64,000 nt of DNA, taken from NCBI GenBank assembly GCA_001414485.1, contig LLEY01000058.1, positions 62,001-126,000 of the forward strand, read 5' to 3'. The notes under the pieces are model-generated. The model had not been told where the DNA came from. It saw only the letters and a program-made list of their open reading frames with translations, and ran no database searches. The stretch comes from Calycina herbarum. Lineage: Eukaryota > Ascomycota > Leotiomycetes > Helotiales > Pezizellaceae. How positions within the stretch are numbered: the stretch's first letter is position 1; each line of letters starts with the position of its first letter. A program made the position numbers and the translations under genes. Positions 1 to 10,749 of the stretch are shown here, in pieces.

Positions 1-459
1 CTTCCCCGGAGATTCAATGCAGCCTGCGAAGAACTCGCGAGAGTTGTATCTTTGACCAAATTTGCAGAATGCGTTGATCGGCCGGCCATTCTAGTAAGTC
101 TGCTAGATCCGGCAGTTGTTCACTTATACTCTTCAATTATTGTATTGTTATTCTATAAGTGTTTTCTGCTCCAATTAAGGTACCCACGCCGGTTCCGGCC
201 ATAGTTTCTTTGATCAACTGTTTTCATAACCTTCTGAGAGATCTACTAGTCCAATAACTCAGCTTCTTTGTCTAACAATTCCATTTCCGGTCATAATTTA
301 TTTTTTCAATTTAGAATAAGGTTCTTTCAATACCTCTTTGTCTATTTAAATAGTCCCGATAGTCAGCTCGATCTTCTTCAACTTTCAACTACTTGACATT
401 TACGAGCACCAAGATCTAATTATTCCGATCAATCGAAGACTTCCAACCCTGTAGGCAAT
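1..459. other. Upstream region of the phosphotransferase gene
   Basis: No supportable coding region. The last 150 bases are pyrimidine-rich and include a TATTTAAATA-like stretch near 340, which could belong to the promoter and 5' leader of the gene starting at 460. Nothing else was recognised. Confidence 0.4.
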
Positions 460-2341
460 ATGTCAAACGAGATTGACAAGGCAAATGATAGCGCCTCAGA
501 CAGTACGCCAGGCCCAAATTCCGAGGGCAAGAAAGAATATAGCGCAGCCAATAACTCTTGCATCGCAATTGCCGAAGTTGAAGCTGGGTTAAGTAATAAA
601 GAACCTGAAAATGAAGAAGGAGCAGATTCTATATCTGACATCTCTGACACGCCATCTGAGAAGGAACAAAAAGCCAAAGAACAGGCTAGAAGACAGAAAT
701 TAGATCACGCACAGGCACTTCAGGAGAAAATGCAATGGGATGGCACATGTTAGTATGGCATGTTAATATTACCCTACGCCCGCCTAGTTCTAACCAGTCC
801 CTTAGATCATCCTGGAGTCGACGAGAATGATCTTGTTCAATTCACAAATGGTGAAAAGGTTGTTCCAAAAGACGTACGTATATTTCGCCAGTTTTTTGTT
901 TTGTGGAGTATTCTAGTATGTCGAGAGATATCAAACGACATAATACTCTCAACTTCTCCCAAAGCACAAAATATTTGTTGATTATGTAATACTAACTCCC
1001 CGAAATTGTAGTGGTTCAAGGGCGATAAAACTCAATTCACGAACAGGAACTGCAGGGTTGAGAGGAAAGAGCTTTGCCACAACTGCGGTTGGACTACTCT
1101 TGATCAGCTTTCACCAGAGGGATACTCCTCACGGCTCAAACTCCATTACTTAAGGAGAGACGCTGGCTTATGGGAAGCTGGCCCGAAGTGGTTTATTAGA
1201 GACGAAGTTAATAACGATTGGAATGGTCCTGCAAACGACTATATAGCGCAGGAGTTTATCCGTAAGAATGTTCCAGAGGTGCCTCTAGTAGAAATGCAAA
1301 GATTTGGCGACAAAGAGGATAAGTATGCGCTTACCGTCATGTCTCGTGCCAAAGGGATAGAACTTGCGAAGATCGAGAAACAACTCACCCCAAAACAGAC
1401 CTACATCCTGGCGGAGGATTTAGCAGATTATGTACTAAAATGGCGCAAGCTTACTGCCCCACGGGTCCAGAGAGTGGATGGAAAGCCACTTCGTGATTTT
1501 ATTTTCAGATGCGACCATGGTCCCTGCCAGGATGTCCCATTTGATACAACAGAGTGGCTAGAGAAGCTTGCTCCGGCATGGCGGAAAGTGCTATTTCATC
1601 GTAAATACCGTCCGGCAGACCCTGCACCAGAGGGTCAATTTCCGGAGAGTTGGATTAAAGAAGTTGATGAGAAAGTTGCCAAAATAAAGACTGTTCTCCT
1701 AAATGAAGGCGGATTATCAAAGGAAGAATTCGTCTTCACCCATGGCGATTTAAATGATGGCAACGTCTTCGTTTTCGAAGAAAAACCTGGAGTTTTCAAA
1801 ATATCTGGTATTATTGACTGGGAATTCGCTGGCTATTGCCCATGGTGTACGTAAGAACATAATTTTGATAATCTTACTAACAGTTCTAGGGGTTGAATGG
1901 TTTTATAATATGACTGGGCTTTTCGGCCCGGAGAGAATTGGACTTTTGATGCCAAGCAAAGATATTGAAGCGTACCGCACGATTGTGGATGAAATATGGG
2001 AAGTTATGGAGGAAACTCGTACTTTCGGGGAGGATCTTTTCAAACATTCCCCGAACGACAGAAACAACTGGTATGGACGACCATTTTGCAAGTGTGAGCC
2101 ATTCTGCCGTTGGTTTCGATCAGACGATGCTTTTGGGCTAAAGGTTTCGCGAGAAATAACCTATAGCGTGATTGAAAGTTATCCCAATGTATGGCTCGAA
2201 TTTGACAAGATGTGGAATAGTCTTATTGAAAGTGAAAAGGATCGAAATTCAAGTCAGGCTAATGCTCTACCGAAGCAATACATAGACAGGAAATCGAAGG
2301 GGAGGAGTGATGTATTAGGCGACGGTTATGAACAGGAGTGA
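460..2341 (+). CDS. Aminoglycoside phosphotransferase (APH)-fold kinase-like protein
   Basis: Predicted exons 460-748, 806-873, 1012-1846 and 1890-2341 join in frame to 547 aa. The introns have GTTAGT, GTACGT and GTACGT donors and TAG acceptors; the last is only 43 nt but contains TTACTAAC. The first ~95 residues are acidic and charged and look disordered. The kinase-like domain follows: the catalytic loop HGDLNDGN starts near residue 363 and the metal-binding IIDWE near 386, with W and F residues around CPWWVEWFY as in fungal members of PF01636. Such proteins phosphorylate small molecules, but the substrates of the large fungal expansions are mostly unknown. A CHNCGW stretch near residue 140 may be structural. 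Family assignment is firm from the two motifs; function is not inferable, and nothing suggests drug resistance specifically. Confidence 0.85.
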
Positions 2342-3711
2342 ATCAGGAATCAAGCGAGATATACAGAATCACTGAGATAGGATTGAGGAGGAGAGTTATT
2401 TTTATTACGTTTGACTTAGATACTAAAGCGTTTTATTACTCTAACTACTCTTGAGTTCCAAATTACAACAGACCTTTCTTAGTGTCTTGGGAGAGAAAGA
2501 TTCCATTGCTGTTTTACATCTATATCAAGCCCCGACTTGTGAATTCAGTAATAGTCTCCACACCACGCCAACGCCAAAAAAAAAGAATCAATGGAAATAA
2601 CCCCGCTGCTAGAACGCCGCCAGCTCCCTTTCGCATCCCTTGTTCATCAGATAACTAAACTTTCAAGCATGGCGGCATACCAAACGTCCAACAATACCAA
2701 TGTATCCACCAGGGAAAAGGCAATTCGAAAACTTATTTCGGATACCATCCAGGCACTGTTTGTTCCCTTAGTAAGTCTTCAATCGACGAAATCATTGGGA
2801 CTAGAACTCACACTTTCCATTGGCATTGACAACCAGGAGTTCCAATGTCTTCTGGAAGTCCGCGCTAAGATTCTTCAGTTTGGGCCAATCCTTAATCGCT
2901 TTCCCCTCTAAATTTCCGTCCATTCCGTCCGCTGTCTTGATAGAAAACATTCGTTGGCCATGTAACTGTCGTAAAATAATTTTAATAAATAATAAATATT
3001 TTATTATAATAATTAAAATTTTGTAAGTAGTAGCTCTATTCGCTTATGTCTGTTCCGTATAAGTCTTCTCCAAGACTATTCAACATTATATGCCAGCTTC
3101 GGAGCGTCGTATTATTTATACGCCGCACCTCCCTCCCTCTTTTTCAACTACATTTGAACTAAAATATAGTGTATTTCAATCCTATTTACTGTTAGACCTT
3201 TTTTTTTCACTTTCATCTCGTTCTCCTGTTTTATTCTCCACTTTCGGGGACCTTTATATAGTTCTTTCTCTTTCTTGTCCTTTTTTTAACCTTATCTTGA
3301 GTTTGCTTACTTTCTTCTGTTGCTTGGCTCGCGGTAGCAATTTGACATGCTCGATTTTCTGGTCAATTAGTGAAATTTCGTGCATTTTTACGATTCTTCT
3401 ACGTAGAGTTATTCCAGTCGCGGGTGTTAGTAAGGTGGCTATTACTGCCACTTATCTGGTCCACCGGGAGATTTTGTCTTCTGATTTTGTTCTTTTCGTT
3501 ATGCTTGCCGGCGGCGCCTCAACCTTGCCATCCAATCGTGTGTGTCTGGTCTTGTCAGCTGCAGTCTCCCTCAAAATCGTCCTGATTAAGCTTCCGTCAA
3601 TTCTCATCAACGAGTGCTTGTTTATTGGCACACAATCCTTGCTTCGCGTTCCTCAATTCCGCTGATCTCGCGGGTCGCAACGTCGCTCGCCCACTCACTC
3701 TGACTCTGGAG
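2342..3711. other. Intergenic, one weak ORF
   Basis: The first 250 bases are the 3' flank of the phosphotransferase gene. An ATG at 2669 opens a short frame that reaches a GTAAGTC donor-like site at 2771; it could be the first exon of a lost gene, but no continuation with a recognisable domain was found. 2970-3020 is very AT-rich. 3090-3660 is pyrimidine-rich and gives only low-complexity translations. Confidence 0.3.
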
Positions 3712-6232
3712 ATGACCACAAGCGGGGCAAAGCCAGCTCAGGCTTCTCGGTTGAAGAAGCACCCCAATTTGAAGACTAGGGTAGGAAGTGAGTTTTCAGA
3801 GTGCCTTCAGCCGAGTGTTGTGCAGATAAACTTACAAATGTCCAGAGAAAAGCCGTCGTGGTACAAAGTCCTTGTCGGGAGGGAAGCCGGTTTCAGCAAG
3901 CGCGTATGCCTACACGCCAATGCACCATGCGGACTCCCTGAGACTGCTCACCTTATACCCAGGAGTATTTGGCTCCCCAATAGAAATATCGCTCTTCGAA
4001 GTCAGATCCAAAGAAAGGCATGCGTATGAAGCTTTATCCTATACCTGGGCTTCTGAAGATGGTGATTGCCGTCGATCCAGCCAGGTCAGATGTGAAGATA
4101 CCAGGATCTGGGTCACTAAAAATTGTAAGATTGCGCTGCAGTACCTTCGCACGGAGGATTCGAACCAGGTTTTAGGGGTTGATGCTATTTGTATCAATCA
4201 GAAAGATGACAAAGAGCGGGGCCATCAGGTGGGAATGATGCGGAATGTGTATTCCAACGCCTCTGAGGTCTTAGTTTGGCTTGGGGAATCCTCCCAGATG
4301 GTTGGATCTCTAAATACCATCAATCACTCCCCCATGTCCGCCAGATTTGACTCAACTCCTTCCTCCCTGCTTTCTTCTGAGGTTGTGGAGGAACATGTAC
4401 GGGAGAAGGGCATCCCTAGCTATGAGGCAAATCGGCCATCTGTAAACGGGGACCTTTCTCCATTGTCGGATATTTTCTTCGAGTATTTAAATCAAATGAG
4501 CACAGAGATCAGTCGAATAAAAAGCTCAGGGCAAGATCCCAAGTCGTCGCCTCTCTATCGAGAGCTGTTATCGCAGATTTACGAGATGACTTGGACTGAC
4601 GTGTGTCGTGGCTTGAAAGACATCGTACAACGCCGTTGGTGGTCTCGTGTTTGGGTTGTTCAGGAGGTCGCCTTAGCCAAATCAGCAACTTTGATCTGTT
4701 CAAATCAGGCTTTGAAGTACGACGACTTTTTAGAATGGCACGAAACCCTTGCTGGGGATTCTACTCCAAAAGCGCTCGTGGCTTGGAACTTTCTCGGCGA
4801 GGCCTTGGGTCATTTTGGGGCCGTATCTGGTGCCAAAAACGGAAATCCAAAAAGAGCAGAACTTTTGGTTATTCTTCATTGGGCTCAATGTCTCAGTGCT
4901 TCAGATCCACGCGATAAGCTGTTCGGAATTCATGGCTTGTCTGAATATTTCAGGTCCCTGTTACCAATTCCGGATTACTGCAAGTCCATTACACAAGTTT
5001 TCATAGACGTAGTCAAACGTCATTTGAACTTGACGAAGTCGTTGCGCATTCTAGAGCATACAGCTGGCACCACACATAGCTTTGATCGGCCTTCCTGGGT
5101 TCCAGATTGGTCTAGTGGCCCACTGCTGACTATTGCCATACATAAATCCCATTCAATGAAAGCGAGCAGAAACTCTAAAGCAATATTTTCAATCTCCGCG
5201 GACGACCAGGGCTTGCGAGTCAAAGGGCAGATATTCGACATAGTCAAAAGCAGCGTATTAAATGAGTAGAGTAGAGTAGAGTAGTGACCGCTACTCTACT
5301 CTACTCAAGGGATTTTAAGTACTACTCTACTCTACTCAACACTACTCGAGTAGTACGGGCCGATTCGGACCGACGGTCGGGTAACTCGGGCCTAATATCG
5401 GGGTATAGTTATAGGGTCAGAAATTATAGAAACTTTCTAAGGTTATATCTATTTAAAAGAGAAAGAGAGAGAAGAAGTAAGAGTTATTAGTTTCTTATCT
5501 AATTTTCAAGTATATCTCATTTTTTACTACCAGAAGTAGAACCTTTTAGCTTATATTTATATATTACTACTATATATAGACTACTCGAGTACTACTCGAG
5601 TACTACTCATCAAACTCGCTACTTATACTCTACTCTACTCTACTCACGCCTACTCGAGTAGTACTCGAGTAGTTGAGTAGTCTGTTAATACGCTGGTCAA
5701 AAGATTGCCATTTGCTGATTCGCGAGCATACACAGAAGGAACACTCAATAAACACACAATTGAAAGCTGGCGCATGTCGTGTAGTCTCGGCTTCTCGTTA
5801 AATGAATATTCCACCCGAGAGTCAATAGAACAAGTTGTTTGGAGAACACTCTGCTGGAATACGAATAAAGAGGCCAGCTGGTCCATTCTCAAAGGAAACA
5901 GGCAACAGTTTTAGGGAATGGCGACATATTCTAACAACTGCAGAAACGGCCGAAGACTACTGCGAACAGACCCGCATTAATAGGATTGCATTCCACCTAG
6001 ACATTAATTGGACCACGCTTTTGTGCATAACTGCCAAATGCCACCTAGCATCAGTGCCATATACCACCAAGGCGATTACATTGCAGTCTTAGCAGGAGGA
6101 CGGTTCCCTTTCGTTCTTCGGTCAACTGGAGACCACTACCGCCTCATTGGACCATGTTACGTCCATGGAATCATGGATGGAGAGGCATTTCTAGACGATC
6201 TAGACGATCTCACGTGGTTTTCGCTTATCTGA
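3712..6232 (+). pseudogene. HET-domain incompatibility protein gene, split by a transposon
   Basis: Heterokaryon-incompatibility family (PF06985), whose members trigger cell death on non-self recognition between fungal strains. Exon 1 (3712-3787) has a GTGAGT donor and joins at 3846 in phase. The HET core is clear: YEALSYTWAS, then VDAICINQKDDKERGHQV, then VYSNASEVLVWLGE, and later RRWWSRVWVVQEVALA. The reading frame runs to 5250, where a 445-bp element (5251-5695) with an 8-bp target duplication is inserted and brings a stop shortly after. Downstream of the element the frame resumes through a typical HET C-terminal region, then shows a +1 shift near 5868 and at least one more before the closing motif GDYIAVLAGGRFPFVLR (about 6070-6120) and YVHGIMDGEA. 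The insertion alone truncates the protein; the shifts indicate it is no longer maintained. Start and first intron are inferred. Confidence 0.85.
5251..5695. mobile_element. hAT-type MITE inserted in the HET gene
   Basis: 445 bp bounded by perfect 11-bp terminal inverted repeats (CAGCGTATTAA at the left, its complement at the right) and flanked by an exact 8-bp target duplication GTCAAAAG (5243-5250 and 5696-5703). Eight-base duplications and CAG-type ends are characteristic of hAT transposons. The interior has no ORF; it carries many subterminal GAGTA/TACTC copies in both orientations (GAGTAGAGTAGAG, CTACTCTACTC, CTACTCGAGTAGTAC), likely transposase-binding repeats. A related element lies at 44628-47329. 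Confidence 0.9.
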
Positions 6233-7604
6233 ACATACCAAAGACTCGGATACTGAGATGGATTTGGCTTGGATTCTGAAAGACATCTCTCTTGTTGGGT
6301 TTTTAGATGAGCAGAACCTTCCCATCACCACACCAGGGTCTCGATATCAAATCGCTAATTCTCATCTCTAAAGAAGACACTTCTCTTCGAGCTCGCTAGC
6401 GGCTTAATGAGTTCATTTTGTGTAAGAAATATCTTTTTCCTCGGCTTGGGTTGAAGCAACCGTTTCCCACGTTCCTAAATTATGATGGAACTAGCGGAAG
6501 GGTAAATTAGTCCGGAGTTTTGGGGTATGTTATTGAGTTCTGAGTTTTTTGTTTCTAATTAAAGACGTTTGGAGTGAAATTATGTTTTTGAATTCGTCTC
6601 CTTGGGTCTTTTTTGGAGCCTTGGGAGCGGGGTGAATCTCTTTGGAGAATTTTATCTAGAGACTTGGGTGGTGGTGAGCGTTGATCGGTCATTTTGGTAC
6701 TTGTTCAATTATACGAGAATTTTGAGCCATGATAAGTTTTGCCAGTTCAAAGCATGAGATTACAGTGAGTTGCGAGTTAAGCTTGAATTTGCCTACTTTT
6801 TTTGTAATCCGAGCTTTTTTTTTATTAAGGCTTTCTCCCTCTTTTCTTTAGAAGACAGAAAATAAAAGTACTCTAAAAGAGACGAGGCCTAGCTAGAAAG
6901 AAGCGCTATATCTAATTATCTCTCTTCTATATAATTTATTAATTTAAAGTAAGTGTAATATAAACTAAAAGATAAATAATTCTTAAAATAACCCCTTTTC
7001 TTGAAAAAAATTTCACTACCCCTGTAAGGTCGACAGGCTATGCCAAGACCCTATAAAAATCAAGACAGATATAAAATTGTCTGTTTTTGTCCTATAAAGT
7101 TTATAGAGTATAAGGGGACGTATAAGCCTCTTCTTTCCTGTTCTTATAAATAGTATATCATATGTTATTGTTTTAATAGGTAAAAGAGTACCTAAAAAGG
7201 GGGAAATTCTCAAAAAGCTCGGTTTACAAAAAAAGTGGGCAAATTCAAGCTTAACTCGCAACTCACTTTTGCATGCTGGGAGGAGACATGTCAGTAAGTA
7301 CTTTAACTATAGTTCGAATGAAAATCCGGGCATGGATCGGTACTTAAGGCTGACCACATTCTAGCCTACTAGCCATATCGATTTTTCTCGCTCGACTTTA
7401 ACGTCGTGCGCTGCCGGAGATAGGACCCAAGGTTGTATCTTCCCTTGCCATGACAGTGGTGTTGCAATCGGAAAGGAGGGTGGGGCATGACCCCTACCCA
7501 GTACTGGGTATCTCTCCCTCGCTATATATGATTTCTTAAGTTCAAAAATAAACCACGGGTTGGGAATGGGTGAACTCAGGCGACGTACACCTTTCTATTT
7601 TCAT
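6233..7604. other. Intergenic with one inverted-repeat element
   Basis: No supportable gene. Apart from the element at 6764-7267 the tract holds T-rich low-complexity DNA and short frames without recognisable similarity. The end (7570-7604) is the 3' flank of the convergent minus-strand gene. Confidence 0.4.
6764..7267. mobile_element. TIR element of about 504 bp, class unclear
   Basis: The left end AGTGAGTTGCGAGTTAAGCT is found inverted at the right end, and the inverted repeat extends about 60 bp (through GAATTTGCC, a T-tract and CCGAGCTTTTT) with few mismatches. The interior is AT-rich with no transposase motif. I could not define a convincing target-site duplication, so superfamily is open; a non-autonomous DNA transposon is the simplest reading. 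Confidence 0.75.
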
Positions 7605-8786
7605 TTACAACCTTTCAATTAAAATCCAATGCAATTTTAACGCCTGCTTACCCTCCTTACCCATCTTTTCCTCTTTCCTTTTATGCATGACCTTTCTACC
7701 TACCTTTTCCTTCTCCTCCTGGATTTCAGCCAGTTCTTCCTCCAATTTTCGCGCAGCCTTTGCAGCATCTCGTCCACCTTTCCTCGATTCCTTCTCGCTC
7801 TTCTTCATCGCTTTTCGCGTTTCATCTTCAAGCTTTCTCATCTCCTTCTCGTATTTTTTCTGTTCCTTTGCTTCCTCCTCCTCTGCTTTTTCTTTATTTT
7901 CTTCGGCTCGCTCGATTCTCCTATGTTGACGCTTCGAATCTTTCTTCTCAGCCCTGGCTGTCTGGTTTTGGGCCTGTGCAGCACTCAACTTGGCCAAGAT
8001 GGTTGTCTGTTCTGTAAGAGGTGGAACATCGAATCTCAGCTCCGCTAGATAAGGTCTCAGAGGTTCTATTCGTCTTTCGAGAATACTGCCTCCTGGAATT
8101 TCGCCCGCCAACCCAGTCAATCTTGCAATACCATCGGGAATATTCAAGGACATCACCATTGCTTCTCCATCGGTGATCGTCACTTTGAGGCCTCGAGGAG
8201 CAAAGAAATTCGCATTTACTGCCTTCATGAACGTGTACGTGCGGCTTTGGCTGATCGCAACAGTTCCCAGACCTGCAGCAGCCTGAACACCAACTCCTAC
8301 TAACTGGAAGATAGGAGTTGGGACCATTCCCACTACTCCGCCGACCAACCCGACAACTTTCAACGGCGGACTAGCTCCTGAGACAATGTTCAGGTTGTCG
8401 ATGAACTCTACGAATTCGTTCTGGTTGATTTGGTAATCGCCAAGTGCTGGGGCCCAACATCGACCGAATGGTTGGCCCCCCCCTCGTAGTAGAGAAGCTG
8501 ATATGACTTGTGGGATTGCTACTGGTTTAAACGGTGCTTGAAATTGTGGTGCTGGTGTATAGAGTGGTGGCGGGACCCGTCGAGTAAATTCTGTTGCTGA
8601 GAACAGTATTTCATCTTGGTTTGGTCCAGATTCGGGACCTTCCTCGGACGATGATCCTTTATTGTATTGATTTGATGGGTTTTCATTCAGTGTTGGTTGG
8701 AAAGATGTTGATGGGACGTTTCCAAAGTGATGATTTGGGTTGGGGAGTTGATGAGACCCCGAGGCTGGAAAGGTTTGGTACGCCAT
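7605..8786 (-). CDS. Uncharacterised fungal protein with C-terminal coiled coil
   Basis: A single uninterrupted exon of 393 aa. Residues 1-100 are Pro/Ser/Asn-rich and probably disordered. Residues ~105-260 form the conserved-looking part: FGRCWAPALGDY, a short acidic NEFVEFIDNLN helix, then hydrophobic Gly/Val-rich stretches (VVGLVGGVVGMVPTPIF, LVGVGVQAAAGLGTVAI) that could insert in or lie on a membrane, and FFAPRGLKVTI. Residues ~265-375 are Lys/Glu-rich and predicted coiled coil. I recall similar architectures in unnamed filamentous-ascomycete proteins but know no function. The gene is divergent from a Zn2Cys6 factor across about 400 bp, which may mean co-regulation. Confidence 0.75.
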   Translation of the reverse strand: MAYQTFPASGSHQLPNPNHHFGNVPSTSFQPTLNENPSNQYNKGSSSEEGPESGPNQDEILFSATEFTRRVPPPLYTPAPQFQAPFKPVAIPQVISASLLRGGGQPFGRCWAPALGDYQINQNEFVEFIDNLNIVSGASPPLKVVGLVGGVVGMVPTPIFQLVGVGVQAAAGLGTVAISQSRTYTFMKAVNANFFAPRGLKVTITDGEAMVMSLNIPDGIARLTGLAGEIPGGSILERRIEPLRPYLAELRFDVPPLTEQTTILAKLSAAQAQNQTARAEKKDSKRQHRRIERAEENKEKAEEEEAKEQKKYEKEMRKLEDETRKAMKKSEKESRKGGRDAAKAARKLEEELAEIQEEKEKVGRKVMHKRKEEKMGKEGKQALKLHWILIERL

Positions 8787-9191
8787 TATTTATTTCTAGA
8801 TTTTTGGTTTCTAATCGATTATGAGCTCTCCAACAGCTGGGTTTCCTTTGGAAATCCATCTTTATATGTATGTTATGAGAGGATGTTTGCTTCCAGTCGA
8901 CCAAAGCCACTGATGCTGGGATTCTCAGCAAGTTACGCTATTGGTTGGCTCAAAATCAGCGAGTATCCACTGCTCGGAAAATTTACCCCAGAAAAGGTAT
9001 AGCTGCACAACTAAGCCCCCCAACTAAGATCGTCAGCATCGCTTATTCAAACGTCATGGTATGAACGCTTACCTTTTCCAGTATAAGAAACGCGAGACTT
9101 GAAGTTTAATCCAACCACCCATCTTTGGTTGAAGATCCGTATCCCTCTTCGGGATTATTTTGCTGGCTCAATAATACCAGACTCCTGAGCC
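8787..9191. promoter_or_regulatory. Shared divergent promoter region
   Basis: A 405-bp gap between two divergent start codons. It contains the AT-rich leader of the minus-strand gene (8790-8830) and a GCTCAATAATACCAG stretch before the plus-strand ATG. No discrete operator was identified; calling it a shared promoter is inference from geometry. Confidence 0.4.
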
Positions 9192-10749
9192 ATGGGGGGC
9201 ATTGCTTGGTCAAAGGGTATATGTTGAATTTCTAGTGCTAGGGTTTTGAAGCTGAAACCATCTCTTTGCAGGCTGCCGCACATGCCGAAGAAGACATGTC
9301 AAGTGTGATGGCCAACAACCATCATGTCGTCGTTGCCAAACTGGTGGTTTGGCCTGCGAAGGATATTCCAAGGAACTGAACTTCGTTGATGAAAACAAGC
9401 GTGCCAAACGGCGAAGTCACAAACAAGAGACGGCACGAGCAGACTTCGTTCGAGAAGAGAGATGTTCTTTTCTTGGAGCTGCAAATCACAATTCTTCCCA
9501 TTCTGAACAACAACTTATTTCTACGCGACACAATGAGGGTACATTATCTCGGACAACTCTCTGTCCCGAATTGAATTACACCCCAGATGCGAAAAATGAA
9601 ATCCAGATATCCTTTACCCTCACAAAGCTCTTCGCAAACGACTCGAAATCAGCGGAATGGCTAGTATGGGGCTATAACTCTCCCTCCCACTCCCTCAACA
9701 CTTCCGCTCTCCTTGCTCTCTCGGCCCTTTATTTTGGGAAACACCATCATAGCCCTGTATCCTCGATCCAAGCTCATAAACATTACTCTCGTACCCTCTT
9801 TGGGTTACGACAAGCCCTCAAGACACCAGAAGCTAGCTCACTCTCTGTTTTGTTGGCTAGCATTACGGCTCTTTGTTGCGAGATGGTGGTCTCTCCGTCT
9901 TACGAAACTACCCTTCTCCACGCTTCTGGAATTGGAAAACTCATTGAACTTCGTGGTCCGTGGAGATGTAGGGAGGGACTTGATTTTAGGGCTTTTGAGA
10001 TGATGAGGATGGTTGTTTGTATCAAAACGATCGTAGACCGGAAACACTGTTTTCTGGAGGGAGAGGAATGGAAAACAATTCCTTGGAGTGGTAATATTCA
10101 GGCGAAAACTTTGGGGATGATAATTATGGATTTTCTTGCGGGTGTGGGTGGTTTGTTGCAAGATTTCGATACTTTACTTCTCTATCAACATTCGTCCGAA
10201 ACTGAGGAGTACTCGCTTAGATTTTGGGAGCTTGACGGCAAGATTGAGGGGTTTATGGAGAGGTTAGCGGATTGGAAACTCTCCTGGGATGAAACTTACC
10301 CAGCAATATCCTACGAAAAAACACCCGCGTTTCCAAATTCACCATTTAAGGAGGCGATACAGTATCAAGACCTCGAGGTTGCCAATGGGATTATGATATA
10401 CTACGCACTTTTTATACTGGTTTCTGATCTCCTCGCCTCTCTCTTTTCTCTCGCCCCACCACCACCTATCACTATCTCTGTCATCTCCAATCCAGCAATT
10501 TCCGAAACCTTTGGGGGTAGTGAGGAGAATGAAGCAGTACAAAATGCAGCGAGAATGATATGTAAATGTATTGAGTATTACCTCTCGCCTCCACATGAGA
10601 CGGCGGGTGGGTTCTTTCTTTCTTTTCCAGTTAGGATGGCGTGGCAGGTTTTACCGGAGAGTGGTGTGGAGAGGAAATGGTTGGAGGGGGTTATGAGAAG
10701 TTTAAGTGTAGGAGGGGGATTCGGATTTGCGGGTGGGGTTTTGGTGTAG
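9192..10749 (+). CDS. Zn(II)2Cys6 transcription factor
   Basis: Exon 1 (9192-9216) encodes MGGIAWSKG and is joined after a 55-nt intron (GTATAT...TTGCAG) to 9272-10749, giving 500 aa. The binuclear zinc cluster lies at residues ~10-37: CRTCRRRHVKCD, then CRRC and a final Cys in LACEGY, matching the fungal GAL4-type spacing. A basic linker with no clear dimerisation helix follows, then a mostly helical fungal-specific middle region (for example LNTSALLALSALYFGKHHH, LIELRGPWRCREGL) like the Fungal_trans_2 type. It should bind CGG-type half sites in the nucleus; target genes are unknown. The divergent neighbour is a candidate. The tiny first exon is inferred from phase and from the usual KGCRTCRRR start. 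Confidence 0.88.

Noticed and set aside
3090..3665. 191-codon plus-strand frame
   Set aside because: Translation is Leu/Phe/Ser-rich because of a pyrimidine-rich tract; no domain, and an overlapping antisense frame is equally open.
5468..5485. Purine-rich GAGAAAGAGAGAGAAG tract as a regulatory site
   Set aside because: It lies inside the MITE and a comparable tract occurs in the related element near 47140-47165.
5705..5914. Separate small gene beginning with an ATG after the MITE
   Set aside because: It is the C-terminal part of the HET frame interrupted by the element.
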